This document shows positions 14,115 to 14,154 of a stretch of DNA of 14,154 nt, one piece after another; position 1 is the first letter of the stretch; each line of letters opens with the position of its first letter. The stretch comes from Chloroflexota bacterium. Lineage in GTDB: Bacteria; Chloroflexota; Dehalococcoidia; Lucifugimonadales; Australimonadaceae. Both the position numbers and the translations under genes were made by a program. The DNA lies in contig JAPOOH010000376.1 of the NCBI GenBank assembly GCA_026713505.1, forward strand, positions 1 to 14,154, given 5' to 3'. Below the pieces are notes generated by a model that saw nothing but the letters and a program-made list of their open reading frames with translations, had not been told where the DNA came from and made no database searches.

Positions 14115-14154
14115 TTGCTGAAAGGTGGGACGATGAAAGACCTGTACGAGATGA
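14115..14154 (+). CDS. IS21-type transposase (IstA-like), first codons only, runs off the window
   Basis: After GGGGAGGAG (14102-14110) a TTG at 14115 opens a frame reading LLKGGTMKDLYEM that continues past the edge. An internal ATG at 14133 with GGTGGG upstream is the alternative start. IS21-family IstA proteins commonly begin with a short segment like this before an IR/LxxxG helix-turn-helix region. Only 13 residues are visible, so the identification rests mainly on the repeat structure upstream. Confidence 0.5.
   Translation, partial: MLKGGTMKDLYEM

Larger units (their letters stand above)
14016..14154 (+). mobile_element. Left end of an IS21-type insertion sequence
   Basis: The sequence opens with TGTTAGTGACGGGTTGAAAA and holds two adjacent 25-bp repeats with GACCCA cores. 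It then reaches a ribosome-binding site and the start of a transposase-like frame. Multiple short terminal repeats followed closely by istA are characteristic of the IS21 family. The rest of the element, including the second gene expected in that family, is outside the window. Confidence 0.65.

Overview
The window looks like a piece of a GC-rich Chloroflexota genome, perhaps of the Dehalococcoidia/SAR202 kind. This is inferred from protein style, not from a marker gene. The signs are lipoproteins with long Thr/Pro linkers, tandem Ig-like (BIG2) domains, cadherin-like and PPC-like surface modules, and a winged-helix regulator ending in the FTEPRVRYRM tail I associate with that phylum.

Layout. 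The left edge (1-219) is the 3' end of an IS481-type transposase with a probable terminal repeat. The element sits inside a Crp/Fnr-type regulator that has lost its N-terminus and carries an in-frame TGA (220-763). Decayed sequence follows to 1469, including the first copy of a roughly 80-bp repeat (987-1078). Next is a minus-strand pair: a small membrane-anchored Thr/Pro protein (4297-3845) and a large lipoprotein with BIG2 domains and an HExxH metallopeptidase-like domain (3728-1470). Divergent to it is a NarL-type histidine kinase and LuxR/NarL response regulator operon (5108-6998), intact by every motif.

From 7037 to 9195 lies a gene graveyard. It holds a frameshifted winged-helix regulator, a frameshifted PPC-like domain, a remnant of unknown type, the second repeat copy (8112-8210), an LRR/cadherin-like fragment, and a piece of a repetitive surface protein. 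Two intact lipoprotein genes follow in tandem: a PPC-FN3 lipoprotein (9234-10646) and a 922-aa lipoprotein that joins a calcineurin-like phosphoesterase to an HExxH peptidase-like domain (10660-13428). After about 590 bp with hairpins and little coding signal, the right edge (14016-14154) is the left end of an IS21-type element with the start of its transposase.

How it fits together (inference). This is an accessory region of secreted or surface-anchored enzymes and binding modules, with a membrane sensor kinase that could control the divergent lipoprotein operon. Insertion sequences bound it, and at least five decayed genes lie inside it. A directly repeated sequence brackets about 7.1 kb that includes the kinase operon and the first lipoprotein operon. 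The most unusual intact gene is the phosphoesterase-peptidase fusion, whose two halves meet at a low-complexity Thr/Pro linker.
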